Both the position numbers and the translations under genes were made by a program. Below are positions 1-8,923 of a stretch of 64,000 nt of DNA, one piece after another. The stretch spans positions 4,178,001-4,242,000 of the forward strand of contig NZ_CP029553.1 in NCBI RefSeq assembly GCF_003173755.1, written 5' to 3'. The notes under the pieces are model-generated. The model was not told the origin of the DNA, did not search any database, and saw only the letters and a list, made by a program, of their open reading frames with translations. Position 1 is the first letter of the stretch, and each line of letters opens with the position of its first letter. Source of the DNA: Methylobacterium terrae. Its GTDB lineage: Bacteria > Pseudomonadota > Alphaproteobacteria > Rhizobiales > Beijerinckiaceae.

Positions 1-664
1 CGATTCCGCGCCGCGCCTGACGCGCCGGAGCCTTCTCGAGAGCGGCGTCGCGGCAGCGGCGGTGCTCGGCTTCTCCGGCCGCGGCGAGGCCGCGACCCCG
101 CCCGGGATGCCGGCGCCCCCGGCGCTCGCCGCCGAGCCGGCGACGCCGCGCCTGCCCGTGACCCTTCAGGTCAACGGGCAGGCCCGCCCCCTCGAGGTCG
201 ATCCGCGCACCACGCTCCTCGACGCGCTGCGCGAGCGCATCGGGCTCACCGGCTCGAAGAAGGGCTGCGACCACGGCCAGTGCGGCGCCTGCACGGTGCT
301 GGTCAATGGGCGGCGGATCAATTCCTGCCTGACGCTCGCGGTGATGCACGAGGGCGACGAGATCAGGACGATCGAGGGCCTGGCGGAGGGCGACGCCCTG
401 CACCCGCTCCAGGCCGCCTTCGTCAAGCATGACGGCTTCCAGTGCGGCTACTGCACGCCGGGCCAGATCTGCTCGGCCGCCGGCATGCTGGCCGAGGCCA
501 GGGCCGGCTGGCCCAGCACCGTGACGCAGGACCTGACCGCGACGGTCGCCCTGACCGATGCGGAGATCCGCGAGCGGATGAGCGGAAACATCTGCCGCTG
601 CGCCGCCTACCCGAACATCGTCGCGGCGATCCGCGACGCCGGCGGCACCGCGACCCGGCTCTGA
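1..664 (+). CDS. paoA: Aldehyde oxidoreductase iron-sulfur subunit (PaoA-like), 5' partial
   Basis: Small [2Fe-2S] subunit of a xanthine-oxidase-family aldehyde oxidoreductase, which passes electrons from the molybdenum subunit to FAD. The reading frame is open from base 2 and its start lies outside the window. Residues encoded before base 62 read TRRSLLESG followed by an Ala/Val-rich stretch, which is a twin-arginine (Tat) export signal, so the GTG at 62 should not be taken as the start. The N-terminal cluster motif CDHGQCGAC plus a later Cys, and the C-terminal pair CGYC and CRC, give the two [2Fe-2S] sites typical of the family. A 13-base gap leads into paoB, so the three genes form one operon. 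The Tat signal and gene order match periplasmic PaoABC (YagTSR) rather than cytosolic xanthine dehydrogenase. The in vivo aldehyde is not readable from sequence. Confidence 0.9.
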   Translation, partial: DSAPRLTRRSLLESGVAAAAVLGFSGRGEAATPPGMPAPPALAAEPATPRLPVTLQVNGQARPLEVDPRTTLLDALRERIGLTGSKKGCDHGQCGACTVLVNGRRINSCLTLAVMHEGDEIRTIEGLAEGDALHPLQAAFVKHDGFQCGYCTPGQICSAAGMLAEARAGWPSTVTQDLTATVALTDAEIRERMSGNICRCAAYPNIVAAIRDAGGTATRL

Positions 665-677
665 GGGAGGGCGTCCC

Positions 678-1646
678 ATGAAGGCTTTCACCTACGAGCG
701 CCCCGCCACCGTGGCGGACGCCGCCAAGGCGGTTCTCGCGCAACCGAACGCCCGCTTCATCGCCGGCGGCACCAACCTCCTCGACCTGATGAAGCTGCAG
801 ATCGAGACGCCGACCCACCTCGTCGACGTCAACCGCCTGCCGCTCGACCGGATCGAGGCGACGTCCGACGGTGGGATTCGCATCGGCGCGATGGTGCGCA
901 ACGCCGATCTCGCGGCGGACGAGCGGGTGCGGCGCGACTACGGCGTGCTCTCGCGCGCGCTCCTCGCCGGCGCCTCGGGCCAGCTGCGCAACAAGGCGAC
1001 CACCGCCGGCAACCTCCTGCAGCGCACCCGCTGCCCGTACTTCTACGACACCGCGATGCCGTGCAACAAACGCCAGCCCGGCTCCGGCTGCTCGGCGATT
1101 CAGGGCTTCAACCGCATCCTGGCGGTGGTCGGCACGTCCGAGCACTGCATCGCGACCCACCCCTCCGACATGGCGGTGGCGATGCGGGCGCTCGACGCCA
1201 CGGTCGAGACCGCGACGCCGGAGGGGGCGGAGCGGAAGATCCCGATCGCCGACCTGCACCGGCTGCCCGGCGACACGCCGCAGGTCGAGACCAATCTGAA
1301 GCCCGGCGAGATCATCACCGCCGTCACCCTGCCGGCCCCGGTCAAGGGCCGCCACGTCTACCGCAAGGTGCGCGACCGGGCGTCCTACGCCTTCGCCCTG
1401 GTCTCGGTGGCGGCCGTCATCGAGGCCGACGGCGACAAGGTGCGGTCCGCCCGCCTCGCCTTCGGCGGCCTCGCCCACAAGCCCTGGCGGGTGGCCGAGG
1501 CGGAGGAGGCGCTGGTGCGCGAGGGCGTCGGGGCCGCCGGCGAGGCGGCGCTCAAGGGCGCCCGCGGCTACGGCGCCAACGACTTCAAGATCCCGCTCGC
1601 CAAGCGCACCCTCGCGGCCGCGGTCGCGGAAGCGATGCGCGCCTGA
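678..1646 (+). CDS. paoB: Aldehyde oxidoreductase FAD-binding subunit (PaoB-like)
   Basis: Middle subunit, 322 aa, of the PaoABC complex; it binds FAD and relays electrons from the iron-sulfur subunit. The FAD-binding signature [13 protein letters not shown] lies near residues 30-45 and the second flavin motif [11 protein letters not shown] just before residue 120. An insertion with Cys119, Cys129 and Cys138 and a further Cys in TSEHC corresponds to the extra [4Fe-4S] cluster known from E. coli PaoB, which separates this type from ordinary CoxM-like subunits. The subunit has no signal peptide; in the known system it is exported as a folded complex with PaoA. The ATG has a GAGGG upstream. Length and order support full function. 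Confidence 0.9.
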   Translation: MKAFTYERPATVADAAKAVLAQPNARFIAGGTNLLDLMKLQIETPTHLVDVNRLPLDRIEATSDGGIRIGAMVRNADLAADERVRRDYGVLSRALLAGASGQLRNKATTAGNLLQRTRCPYFYDTAMPCNKRQPGSGCSAIQGFNRILAVVGTSEHCIATHPSDMAVAMRALDATVETATPEGAERKIPIADLHRLPGDTPQVETNLKPGEIITAVTLPAPVKGRHVYRKVRDRASYAFALVSVAAVIEADGDKVRSARLAFGGLAHKPWRVAEAEEALVREGVGAAGEAALKGARGYGANDFKIPLAKRTLAAAVAEAMRA

Positions 1647-1668
1647 TCGCCGGATCCGGAGAACAGCC

Positions 1669-3894
1669 ATGGACATGAGCCAGCCGATCGGCGTCACGCC
1701 CCTCGACACGCAAGCGAACGGCCCGGTGGGCCAGCCGATCGACCGCGTCGACGGCCCCCTGAAGGTCACGGGCCGCGCCACTTACGCCTACGAGAGCCGG
1801 GAGATGGCGAATCCCGGCTACGGCTTCGTCGTCACGGCGACGATCGCCAAGGGCCGCATCCGCGACATCGACACCGCGGCCGCCGAGCGGATGCCGGGCG
1901 TCGTGCACGTCCTGACCCACCGCAACGTGCCGGCCCAGGGCGAGAAGAAGGAGCAGGTCGGCCCGCTCCTGACCGACACCGAGATCAGGCACTGGGGCCA
2001 GCCGGTCGCGCTGGTGGTGGCCGAGAGCTTCGAGGAGGCCCGCGCCGCGGCCGCCGTCGTGCGCGTCGCGTACGACGAGCAGAAGGGCGCCTACGTGCTC
2101 GCCGACGCGCTGGCCGAGGCGAGGAAGCCCGAGAAGGCGAGGACGCCGCCGGATTCGTCCCTCGGCGATTTCGAGGCCGGCTTCGCGGCGGCCCCGGTCA
2201 GAATCGACGCGCGCTACACCACGCCGGTGCAGAGCCACGCGATGATGGAGCCGCACGCCACGCTCGCGGCCTGGGAGGGCGATCGGGTCACGCTCATCAC
2301 CGCCAACCAGATGCCGAATCGCGGCCAGGACGCGCTCGCCTCGGTGTTCAAGCTGCCGAAGGACAATGTGCGGTTGATCAGCCGCTTCATCGGCGGCGGC
2401 TTCGGCGGCAAGCTCCAGCCCCAGGCCGACGCGATCCTGGCGGCGCTCGCCTCGAAGAACCTGAACGGCCGGCCGGTGAAGATCGCGCTCACCCGCCAGC
2501 AGGTCTTCCACGTCACGACCCGGCGCTCGGACACGGTGCAGCGCGTCCGCCTCGGCGCCGGCCGGGACGGCAAGCTGACCGCCATCGCGCACGAATCCTG
2601 GTCCGACACCTCCCCGGGCGACAGCTTCTTCGAGACCTCGGCCAACGTCACCCGCTCGCTCTACGCGGCGCCCAACCGCCTGACGGCGCACCGGCTGGCC
2701 AACCTCAACCTGCCGATGGCCTCCTCGATGCGGGCGCCCGGCGAGGCGGTCGGCATGCTGGCCTTCGAGTGCGCGATGGACGAGCTCGCCGAGGCGCTGA
2801 ACCTCGACCCGATCGAACTGCGCATCCGCAACGAGCCGGCGCAGGACCCGGAAAAGCACGTCCCGTTCTCGACCCGCCAGCTCGTGCCCTGCCTGCGCGA
2901 GGGCGCGCGGCTGTTCGGCTGGGACCGGCGCAACCCGAAACCCGGCGCGACCCGGGACGGGCAGTGGCTGGTCGGCACCGGCGTCTCGGCGGCGGCGCGC
3001 CTCAACCCGCTCCAGCCCGCCAAGGCGCGGGTGCGCCTCGACCCCGACGGGACGCTCACCGCCCGGATGGCGATGACCGATATCGGCACCGGCACCTACA
3101 CGATCCTGAGCCAGATCGCCGCCGAGATGCTGGGCGTGAAGGTCTCGCAGGTGCGGATGATCCTCGGCGACACCGCCGATCCGATGTCGTCGGGCTCCGG
3201 CGGCTCGTTCGGTGCGGCCTCGTCCGGCTCGGCCCTCTACATGGCCTGCGAGAGCTTGCGCGGGCAGCTCCTGGCGAAGACCGACCTGGAGCCGAAGAAT
3301 GCGGTCTTCACCGGGGGCCGGATCGTCTCGGGCAACCGCTCGGCGGCCCTGCGCGACCTGATCGGCGCCGGATTGGAGGCGGAAGGCGAGATCAAGCCGG
3401 GCGAGAACGAGAAGAAATTCTCGCAGTATTCCTACGGCGCGCATTTCGCCGAGGTCGGCGTCGATGCCGATACCGGCGAGATCCGCCTGCGGCGGATGCT
3501 CGGCGTGTTCACCGGCGGGCGCATCCTCAACCCGAAGACCGCGCGCTCGCAGGCAATCGGCGGCATGGTGTTCGGCGTCGGCGCCGCGCTCATGGAGGCG
3601 GTCGAGGTCGATTCCCGCTACGGCACCTTCGTCAACCACGACCTCGCCGAGTACCACGTGCCGGTCCACGCCGACCTGCCGGAGATCGACGCGGTGTTCC
3701 TGCCCGAGCTCGACGACAAGGCGAACCCGCTGAAGAGCAAGGGCTTAGGCGAGCTCGGCATCTGCGGGGCGGGCGCCGCGGTGGCGAACGCGGTCTACCA
3801 CGCGACGGGCATCCGGATCCGGGACTATCCGCTGACCCTGGACAAGATCCTGGAGGGGTTCACGGCCAAGGAGACCGGGCAGCGGCGGGCGTAA
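1669..3894 (+). CDS. paoC: Aldehyde oxidoreductase molybdenum-binding subunit (PaoC-like)
   Basis: Catalytic subunit, 741 aa, expected to carry molybdopterin cytosine dinucleotide and oxidise aldehydes to carboxylic acids. Family landmarks seen are the early VGQPIDRVDGPLKVTGRA segment, the glycine-rich FIGGGFGGK cofactor loop, MRAPGEAVG, the second cofactor loop SGSGGSFGA and the C-terminal KGLGELGICGAG. Glu695 in that last motif aligns with the base of the family (Glu692 in E. coli PaoC). The gene follows paoB by 22 bases and ends 27 bases before a strong hairpin terminator. No MocA/PaoD-type cofactor chaperone is present downstream, so it must be upstream of the window or elsewhere. Confidence 0.92.
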   Translation: MDMSQPIGVTPLDTQANGPVGQPIDRVDGPLKVTGRATYAYESREMANPGYGFVVTATIAKGRIRDIDTAAAERMPGVVHVLTHRNVPAQGEKKEQVGPLLTDTEIRHWGQPVALVVAESFEEARAAAAVVRVAYDEQKGAYVLADALAEARKPEKARTPPDSSLGDFEAGFAAAPVRIDARYTTPVQSHAMMEPHATLAAWEGDRVTLITANQMPNRGQDALASVFKLPKDNVRLISRFIGGGFGGKLQPQADAILAALASKNLNGRPVKIALTRQQVFHVTTRRSDTVQRVRLGAGRDGKLTAIAHESWSDTSPGDSFFETSANVTRSLYAAPNRLTAHRLANLNLPMASSMRAPGEAVGMLAFECAMDELAEALNLDPIELRIRNEPAQDPEKHVPFSTRQLVPCLREGARLFGWDRRNPKPGATRDGQWLVGTGVSAAARLNPLQPAKARVRLDPDGTLTARMAMTDIGTGTYTILSQIAAEMLGVKVSQVRMILGDTADPMSSGSGGSFGAASSGSALYMACESLRGQLLAKTDLEPKNAVFTGGRIVSGNRSAALRDLIGAGLEAEGEIKPGENEKKFSQYSYGAHFAEVGVDADTGEIRLRRMLGVFTGGRILNPKTARSQAIGGMVFGVGAALMEAVEVDSRYGTFVNHDLAEYHVPVHADLPEIDAVFLPELDDKANPLKSKGLGELGICGAGAAVANAVYHATGIRIRDYPLTLDKILEGFTAKETGQRRA

Positions 3895-3921
3895 TATGAA
3901 TCAGCATTGAGCGGCGTCAAA

Positions 3922-3945
3922 GAGCCCTCCCGCCCGGGAGGGCTC
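3922..3945. terminator. Hairpin terminator between converging paoC and GIY-YIG gene
   Basis: Perfect 10-bp stem: GAGCCCTCCC at 3922-3931, loop GCCC, then GGGAGGGCTC at 3936-3945. On the minus strand it is followed by only a short T run (TTT) and on the plus strand by AGTCTT, so it is a compact, probably bidirectional terminator. Its right arm overlaps the stop codon of the minus-strand gene by two bases. Confidence 0.6.
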
Positions 3946-4540
3946 AGTCTTCCAAGTCTCTCGTCACGCCCTTCACATTCAGTAGGGCATGTTTTCCAAG
4001 GAATTTTATCAGAATTGTCTCCACTTTCACACATAAGTCTGGATCTGAAATCGCCAGAAATGCGCCTCTTACTACCAGTGGCTCCTTAAACCAGAAACGC
4101 GTTTGATGATCCTTTACTCTAGATCTAACGTTATTGTTAGATTTTCCGACATAAACAGGTCGATCCGTAATATCATAGAATACGTACACGCCCCCAGATT
4201 GCGGGACGGTCTCAAGATCGCTGGGAGTGAAATCGACCCATGTCATACCCGGCAGGGATGCAGCCTCGCTTTCGATCGTCGCCTCGACAGCCGCTGGCAC
4301 CGTCTCCTGTAGTGCATCTGCGAGATTCTTACGCGTCTCGGGCCGAGGGGAAACTGTATTTCCAACAACGATATTTCTTATACCGGTGTATGTAATTCCT
4401 GTTTTTTCAGAAAGATTTCCAATTGTTACTCCCTTCTTAAGCATCTCACTTTTTAGCCAGCCGCCAAAAGCGCTATTTTCATCTGACGTTACCGTATTTG
4501 CGGTCATTTCAGGTTGATCGATGCCGTCCAAGTCCATCAC
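3944..4540 (-). CDS. HTH - GIY-YIG nuclease-fold fusion protein
   Basis: A 198-aa protein of two parts. Residues about 25-78 form an XRE/phage-repressor-like helix-turn-helix (WLKSEMLKKGVTIGNLSEKT then GITYTGIRNIVVG). Residues about 113-190 form a GIY-YIG domain: GVY at 117-119, YVG at 130-132, Arg139 and Arg141, Glu174 as the metal ligand in VETILIKFL, and Asn188. All core nuclease residues are therefore present. The start is GTG at 4540 or the adjacent ATG at 4537; ribosome-binding sequence is weak (GTGAGAC). The gene is clearly richer in A+T than every neighbour, including at third codon positions, which suggests recent acquisition. Function is unknown; it could be a repressor-tethered endonuclease, a defence component or a degraded mobile-element protein. 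Domain calls are from visible motifs only. Confidence 0.8.
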   Translation of the reverse strand: MMDLDGIDQPEMTANTVTSDENSAFGGWLKSEMLKKGVTIGNLSEKTGITYTGIRNIVVGNTVSPRPETRKNLADALQETVPAAVEATIESEAASLPGMTWVDFTPSDLETVPQSGGVYVFYDITDRPVYVGKSNNNVRSRVKDHQTRFWFKEPLVVRGAFLAISDPDLCVKVETILIKFLGKHALLNVKGVTRDLED

Positions 4541-4699
4541 ATACGTCTCACTGCAAAAATCCTTGGGCTCACTCTCTCATCGTTGGACGCGCTTTGCCAT
4601 TGAGAAATTTGTCAGAACCCCGGGGCACAGATCACCCCCTGGCCACACTCCCGCCCCCGCGCTAGCACGGGCTCCCTCCCCTCACCCGGAGCTCAGCGC

Positions 4700-6223
4700 T
4701 TGCTCGACGACCGCCAGCCGCCGCCCCGCTTCAACGGCGCCCGCTACTGCCTGGAGGCCAATGCCCGGGAGCGCGGCGACAAGCCGGCTCTGGTCATGGT
4801 CGGCGACGAGGGCCGCACCGAGACCATGACCTTCGGCGAGGTCGACCGGGCGGTCAGGAGCGTCGCGGCGGGTCTTCGCGAACTCGGGCTCCCGGCGGGC
4901 GCCCGGGTGATGATCCGCATGGGCAACGACGCGGATTACGTGATCACCTACTTCGCGGCGCTCGCCGCCGGGCTCGTGGCGCAGCCCTCCTCGCCGCAGC
5001 TCACGGCGACCGAGGCGGCGTTCCTGATGCAGGATTCCGACGCCGCGGTGATCGCGGCCGCCGACGATTGCCCCCTCGACCCGGAAGCCTGCCGCGGCCG
5101 GACCGTGCTGCGCCGCGACGACATCGCCCGCCTGCGGAGCGGGAAGCCGCTGGCGGATTACGCCGACACCGCCGCCGACGATCCGGCGACCCTGGTCTAC
5201 ACCTCCGGCACCACGAGCCGGCCGAAGGGCGTGCTGCACGCCCACCGGACGATCTGGGGCCGGCGGCCGATGCACGATGACTGGCTCGGCCTGCGCGAGG
5301 ACGACGTGGTGCTGCATGCCGGCACGATGAACTGGACCTACACGCTGGGCGTCGGCATCCAGGATCCCTGGGCGCGGGGCGCCACCACGGTGCTCTACAA
5401 CGGGAGGCGCGACCCGGCCCTGTGGCCGGCCCTGATCGCGCGCCACCGCGCCACCCTGTTTGCCGCGGTGCCGAGCCTCTACCGGCAAATCCTCAAATAC
5501 GCCGATCTCGCCGCCCATGACCTCTCGTCGCTGCGCCACGGCATCACGGCGGGCGAGGCGCTCTCGCCCCAGCTGCTCGCCGAGTGGCGGGCCGCCACCG
5601 GCACGCCGCTCTACGAGGCGCTCGGGATGAGCGAGATCTCGACCTACATCTCGACGAGCCCGCGCGTCGCCATCAAGCCCGGCTCCCCGGGCAAGCCGCA
5701 GCCGGGGCGTCGGGTGGCGATCCTCCCGCCCGAGGGCGCGCCGGAGCCGCTGCCGACGGGCGAGGTCGGGCTGCTCGCCATCCACCGCTCGGATCCCGCC
5801 CTGATGCTCGGCTACTGGAACCGCCCGGCGGAGGAGGCGGCGGTGATGCGGGGCGACTGGTTCGTCGGCGGCGACCTCGCCTCGCTCGATGCCGACGGCT
5901 ACGTCTGGTTCCAGGGCCGCAACGACGACATCATGAACGCCTTCGGCTACCGGGTGTCGCCGAACGAGGTCGAGAGCGCGCTGATCGCCCATCCGGACGT
6001 GCAGGAGGTGGCGGTGACCGAACTGTCGGTGCGCGACGACGTGCGGGTGATCGCCGCCTTCGTGGTGCCGAAGGCTGGGGCGGAGCCGCAGCGGGACGCG
6101 CTCATCGCCTGGTGCGCCGAGCGTCTCGCCGCCTACAAGTGCCCGCGGGAGGTCGTGTTCGTGGAGGCGCTGCCGCGCACGCCGAACGGCAAGGTGCAGC
6201 GCAAGCGCCTCGCCGCCGGGTAA
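4700..6223 (+). CDS. AMP-dependent acyl-CoA synthetase (benzoate/2-aminobenzoate-CoA ligase type)
   Basis: ANL-superfamily adenylating enzyme, 507 aa, activating a carboxylic acid with ATP and forming a CoA thioester. The phosphate loop LVYTSGTTSRPKG, the YEALGMSE motif, the GDLASLDADGYVWFQGR hinge region and the C-terminal Lys in PRTPNGKVQRK are all present, so the enzyme should be active. The overall arrangement and length resemble aryl- and cyclic-acid CoA ligases more than acetyl-CoA synthetase, but the substrate cannot be fixed. The start chosen is TTG at 4700 with GGAG eight bases upstream. The gene stands alone: a low-GC gene lies divergently upstream and a convergent hydrolase downstream. 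Placement beside an aldehyde oxidoreductase fits a route aldehyde to acid to acyl-CoA, but that link is inference. Confidence 0.85.
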   Translation: MLDDRQPPPRFNGARYCLEANARERGDKPALVMVGDEGRTETMTFGEVDRAVRSVAAGLRELGLPAGARVMIRMGNDADYVITYFAALAAGLVAQPSSPQLTATEAAFLMQDSDAAVIAAADDCPLDPEACRGRTVLRRDDIARLRSGKPLADYADTAADDPATLVYTSGTTSRPKGVLHAHRTIWGRRPMHDDWLGLREDDVVLHAGTMNWTYTLGVGIQDPWARGATTVLYNGRRDPALWPALIARHRATLFAAVPSLYRQILKYADLAAHDLSSLRHGITAGEALSPQLLAEWRAATGTPLYEALGMSEISTYISTSPRVAIKPGSPGKPQPGRRVAILPPEGAPEPLPTGEVGLLAIHRSDPALMLGYWNRPAEEAAVMRGDWFVGGDLASLDADGYVWFQGRNDDIMNAFGYRVSPNEVESALIAHPDVQEVAVTELSVRDDVRVIAAFVVPKAGAEPQRDALIAWCAERLAAYKCPREVVFVEALPRTPNGKVQRKRLAAG

Positions 6224-6245
6224 TGCCCCGCGATGGTGGCGCGCC

Positions 6246-7019
6246 CTAATCCGGCAGGATCGCCACCGCCCGGGTCCAGCCCGCCGAGGCGGCCTTGATC
6301 TTCACCGGGAAGCACGCGACCGTGAAGCCCGTCGCCGGCAGGGCCTCGAGGTTGGCGAGCTTCTCGATCTGGCAGTAGCCGGCCTCGGCGCCGGCCTTGT
6401 GGCCCTCCCAGATCAGGCCGGCGTCGCCGGTCTCGGCGTAGCGCCGGGCGGTGTGGGAGAACGGCGCGTCCCAGCTCCAGGCATCGGTGCCGACGACCCG
6501 CACGCCCTGCCCCGTCAGGTGCAGGGTCGCGGCCCGGCCCATGCCGCAGCCGGTATCGACGTAGTCGGGCTGCCCGTAGCGCGAGCCGGCGCGGGTGTTG
6601 ACGAGCACGATGTCGAGGGGCTGGAGCCGGTGGCCGATCCGGGCGAGCTCGCGGTCGATCTCGTCCGGCATCACCACGTGGCCGTCGGGCAGGTGGCGGA
6701 AATCGAGCTTCACGCCGGGGCGGTAGCACCAGTCGAGGGGGACCTCGTCGATGGTGATCGCCCGGGCGCCGCCATCCATGGTCGGGTGGTAGTGCCACGG
6801 CGCGTCGAGATGGGTGCCGTTATGGGTGGAGAGCTGGACGCTCTCGACCGCCCAGCCCTGTCCGTCCGGCAGGTCCGCCGGCGTCAGGCCCGGAAAGAGC
6901 CCGGCGACCATCGGGGCGGACGTGGCGTGGTCCATGTAGGTGACGGTCGGGCGCTGGAACGGCGGATCCGCCGGAACGTCGTTCTCGATCGCGATCGAGA
7001 GGTCGATCAGTCGGGGCAT
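6246..7019 (-). CDS. Cyclase-family metal-dependent hydrolase (kynurenine formamidase-like)
   Basis: 257-aa member of the cyclase family (PF04199), which includes kynurenine formamidase KynB and related amidohydrolases. The metal-binding signature THNGTHLDAPWH near residues 65-76 is intact, and a later segment VNTRAG and GTDAWSWD are also typical. The ATG at 7019 has AAGGAG about eight bases upstream, so the longer open frame that extends upstream is not used. It converges on the acyl-CoA ligase with 22 bases between the stops. It lies divergent to an acetyltransferase gene. Kynurenine pathway partners are not nearby, so the substrate is open. Confidence 0.8.
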   Translation of the reverse strand: MPRLIDLSIAIENDVPADPPFQRPTVTYMDHATSAPMVAGLFPGLTPADLPDGQGWAVESVQLSTHNGTHLDAPWHYHPTMDGGARAITIDEVPLDWCYRPGVKLDFRHLPDGHVVMPDEIDRELARIGHRLQPLDIVLVNTRAGSRYGQPDYVDTGCGMGRAATLHLTGQGVRVVGTDAWSWDAPFSHTARRYAETGDAGLIWEGHKAGAEAGYCQIEKLANLEALPATGFTVACFPVKIKAASAGWTRAVAILPD

Positions 7020-7109
7020 TCCGGTGGCTCCTTCGATGGTGTAGCGGCATCCTTCGCCCCGCCGGACGGTCGTGACAAGCCGGCGGCGCCCGAGAGACGG
7101 GAGGCCCGC

Positions 7110-7532
7110 ATGACGCCGACGATCCGCGACATCGAGGATGCCGACGTGCCGGCGGTGATCGCCCTGTGGCACGAGGCCGGGGTGGCGCGGCCCTGGAACG
7201 ACCCGGCCACCGACATCGCCTTCGCCCGGCGGGGGCCGCACGGCACCGTGCTGGTGGCGGAGAGCGAGGGCCGCATCGTCGGAACCGCCATGGCGGGCGA
7301 GGACGGGCATCGCGGCTGGCTCTACTACGTGGCGGTGGACCCGGCGCATCAGGGCGGCGGGCTCGGGCGCCTCATGGTCGAGGCGGGCGAGGCCTGGCTC
7401 GCAGGCCGAGGCGTATGGAAGGTGCAGCTCCTGGTGCGCCGGGAGAACGAGGCGGTGCTCGGGTTCTACGACCACTTGGGCTACCGCGACACGAACGCGG
7501 TCTGCCTGCAGAAGGTAATCGCGAGGGGGTGA
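7110..7532 (+). CDS. ypeA: GNAT acetyltransferase, YpeA-like
   Basis: 140-aa single-domain GNAT acetyltransferase. The residues ALWHEAGVARPWNDP match the hallmark RPWNDP stretch of E. coli YpeA, and GHRGWLYYVAVDPAHQGGG followed by LGRLM forms the beta4-motif A acetyl-CoA pocket. The C-terminal NEAVLGFYDHLGY completes the fold. The ATG at 7110 follows GGGAGG at proper distance. It is transcribed divergently from the cyclase-family hydrolase. The acceptor substrate of YpeA proteins is unknown. Confidence 0.82.
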   Translation: MTPTIRDIEDADVPAVIALWHEAGVARPWNDPATDIAFARRGPHGTVLVAESEGRIVGTAMAGEDGHRGWLYYVAVDPAHQGGGLGRLMVEAGEAWLAGRGVWKVQLLVRRENEAVLGFYDHLGYRDTNAVCLQKVIARG

Positions 7533-7560
7533 AGCGCTCGCCCGCGCCGCCGCTGCGCGA

Positions 7561-8739
7561 TCAAGGCCCCGCCGGCGCGAGCGCCCGGTCGGCCGCGACC
7601 CGGCCGTAGGGCAGGACGAGGTTGCGGCTCGCCGCCGCCACCGCCGCGACGCCCTCAGCCCCGTGCATCAGGTCGATCTCGCCGCGCTGCTGGTGGCGGA
7701 TCGCGTGGGAGAGGAGCCGCACCCGCGGGTCGCCGGCCTGCGCCAGGGCCTCGTCGGCCATCCGCACCGCGCCGGCGTGGTGGCGACTCATCAGGGCGAC
7801 GAAGCGCCGGTCGAAGTCCCGCCCCTCGCTGCGCCGCAGGGCCTCGACCTCGTCGGCGCGCGCCATGCCGGGCATCGCCTCGCGCTCCCGGGGCGTGCAG
7901 AGCGGCGAGAGCGTCGGGAACCAGGCGTCCCACCACTGCATCATCACGCTGATGTCGCCGTGCTGCGCCGCGACCATCAGGGCGGCGAGTGCCCGCAGGT
8001 GCGGGTCCTCGGCCCGCTCCGCCGCCAGGCCCGCGATCTGCGCGCCTTGCGCGTGGTGCTCGCTCATCCGCCTGAGATAGTCCCGGTCGAACGCCTCGTC
8101 GCCGAGATGCGGCACCTCCCATCCGAGCCAGCCGAGGAGCGCCAGGATCCCGAGCCCCGACAGGCCCGCCGCCGCGAGGCCGGCCCACCGGGCGGCGAAT
8201 CTCCGATGGACCGAGGGCACCCGGCCCTCCACCCGGTCGCGCAGCCAGGGAAACAGCGGGTAGATCGAGGCCGAGGTCAGGTGGACCAGGAAGCCGATCC
8301 AGTACGGCTGCTCCAGGGTGAAGATCGGCTGGCGGAACGGCAGCAGCGGCACCAGCACGAACCATTCGAGGGACGAGGTCAGGAGCGCCCAGGGCCCGCA
8401 GAGAGCCAGCAGCGCGGCGGGCGGCAGGCCGGCCGTCCAGCGGCCGAGGAGCCCGAAGAACACCAGGGCCCAGGAGAAGTCCGCCCATTGGTGGAACAGG
8501 ATGCCGGCGGCGATGGCGGGCCAGGTCGGCTCGGGCGAGAGCGCGGCGTCGCGCAGCGGGATCGCCGCCACCACCATCCAATCGACCAGCGCGTCGCGGC
8601 CGATGCGGGCGGCCGTGGCCTGGCTCACCAGGGTCGAGAAGGTGCTGCTGAGGAGGCCGAGCAGGAGGGCGGCGCGCCAGGCCGCGGCGTCGCCGAAAGG
8701 CCGGACAGGAGGCCGGAGAAGCGGCGTGCGGATGGGCAT
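7561..8739 (-). CDS. Membrane protein with two C-terminal DUF305 units
   Basis: 392-aa protein. The N-terminal half has about four or five hydrophobic spans (for example residues 18-40, 75-105 and 110-135, and one near 190-210) separated by short loops. The C-terminal half contains two helical-bundle units related to DUF305: the first starts DRDYLRRMSEHHAQGAQIAG and contains MMQWWDAWFP, the second starts DRRFVALMSRHHAGAVRMAD and ends with an EIDLMHG segment. Both HH pairs resemble the metal-binding histidines of DUF305/CopM-like proteins. Metal, probably copper, binding is a family-based guess. The ATG at 8739 has GGGAG upstream; an open frame reaching far upstream is antisense artefact. It stands alone between an acetyltransferase and a divergent small ORF. 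Confidence 0.75.
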   Translation of the reverse strand: MPIRTPLLRPPVRPFGDAAAWRAALLLGLLSSTFSTLVSQATAARIGRDALVDWMVVAAIPLRDAALSPEPTWPAIAAGILFHQWADFSWALVFFGLLGRWTAGLPPAALLALCGPWALLTSSLEWFVLVPLLPFRQPIFTLEQPYWIGFLVHLTSASIYPLFPWLRDRVEGRVPSVHRRFAARWAGLAAAGLSGLGILALLGWLGWEVPHLGDEAFDRDYLRRMSEHHAQGAQIAGLAAERAEDPHLRALAALMVAAQHGDISVMMQWWDAWFPTLSPLCTPREREAMPGMARADEVEALRRSEGRDFDRRFVALMSRHHAGAVRMADEALAQAGDPRVRLLSHAIRHQQRGEIDLMHGAEGVAAVAAASRNLVLPYGRVAADRALAPAGP

Positions 8740-8923
8740 CGTGACGGATCGCTCCCGCGCGAGGACCTGCTCACCCCCATACGGGACGGGAGCATCGCGC
8801 CACGACAGCCTATGTTGCGCGCTCTCATCATCGCGCGGGAAAGGAACCGTCGCCCGCACGCAGGCCGTGAACCAAACCATGGTGCGGTGCGTTGTGCCCG
8901 GACCCGAGGCTCGCACCGATCCC

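Noticed and set aside
1585..3669. Long minus-strand frame antisense to paoC
   Set aside because: Shadow of the paoC reading frame with Arg/Gly/Asp-rich low-complexity protein and no domain.
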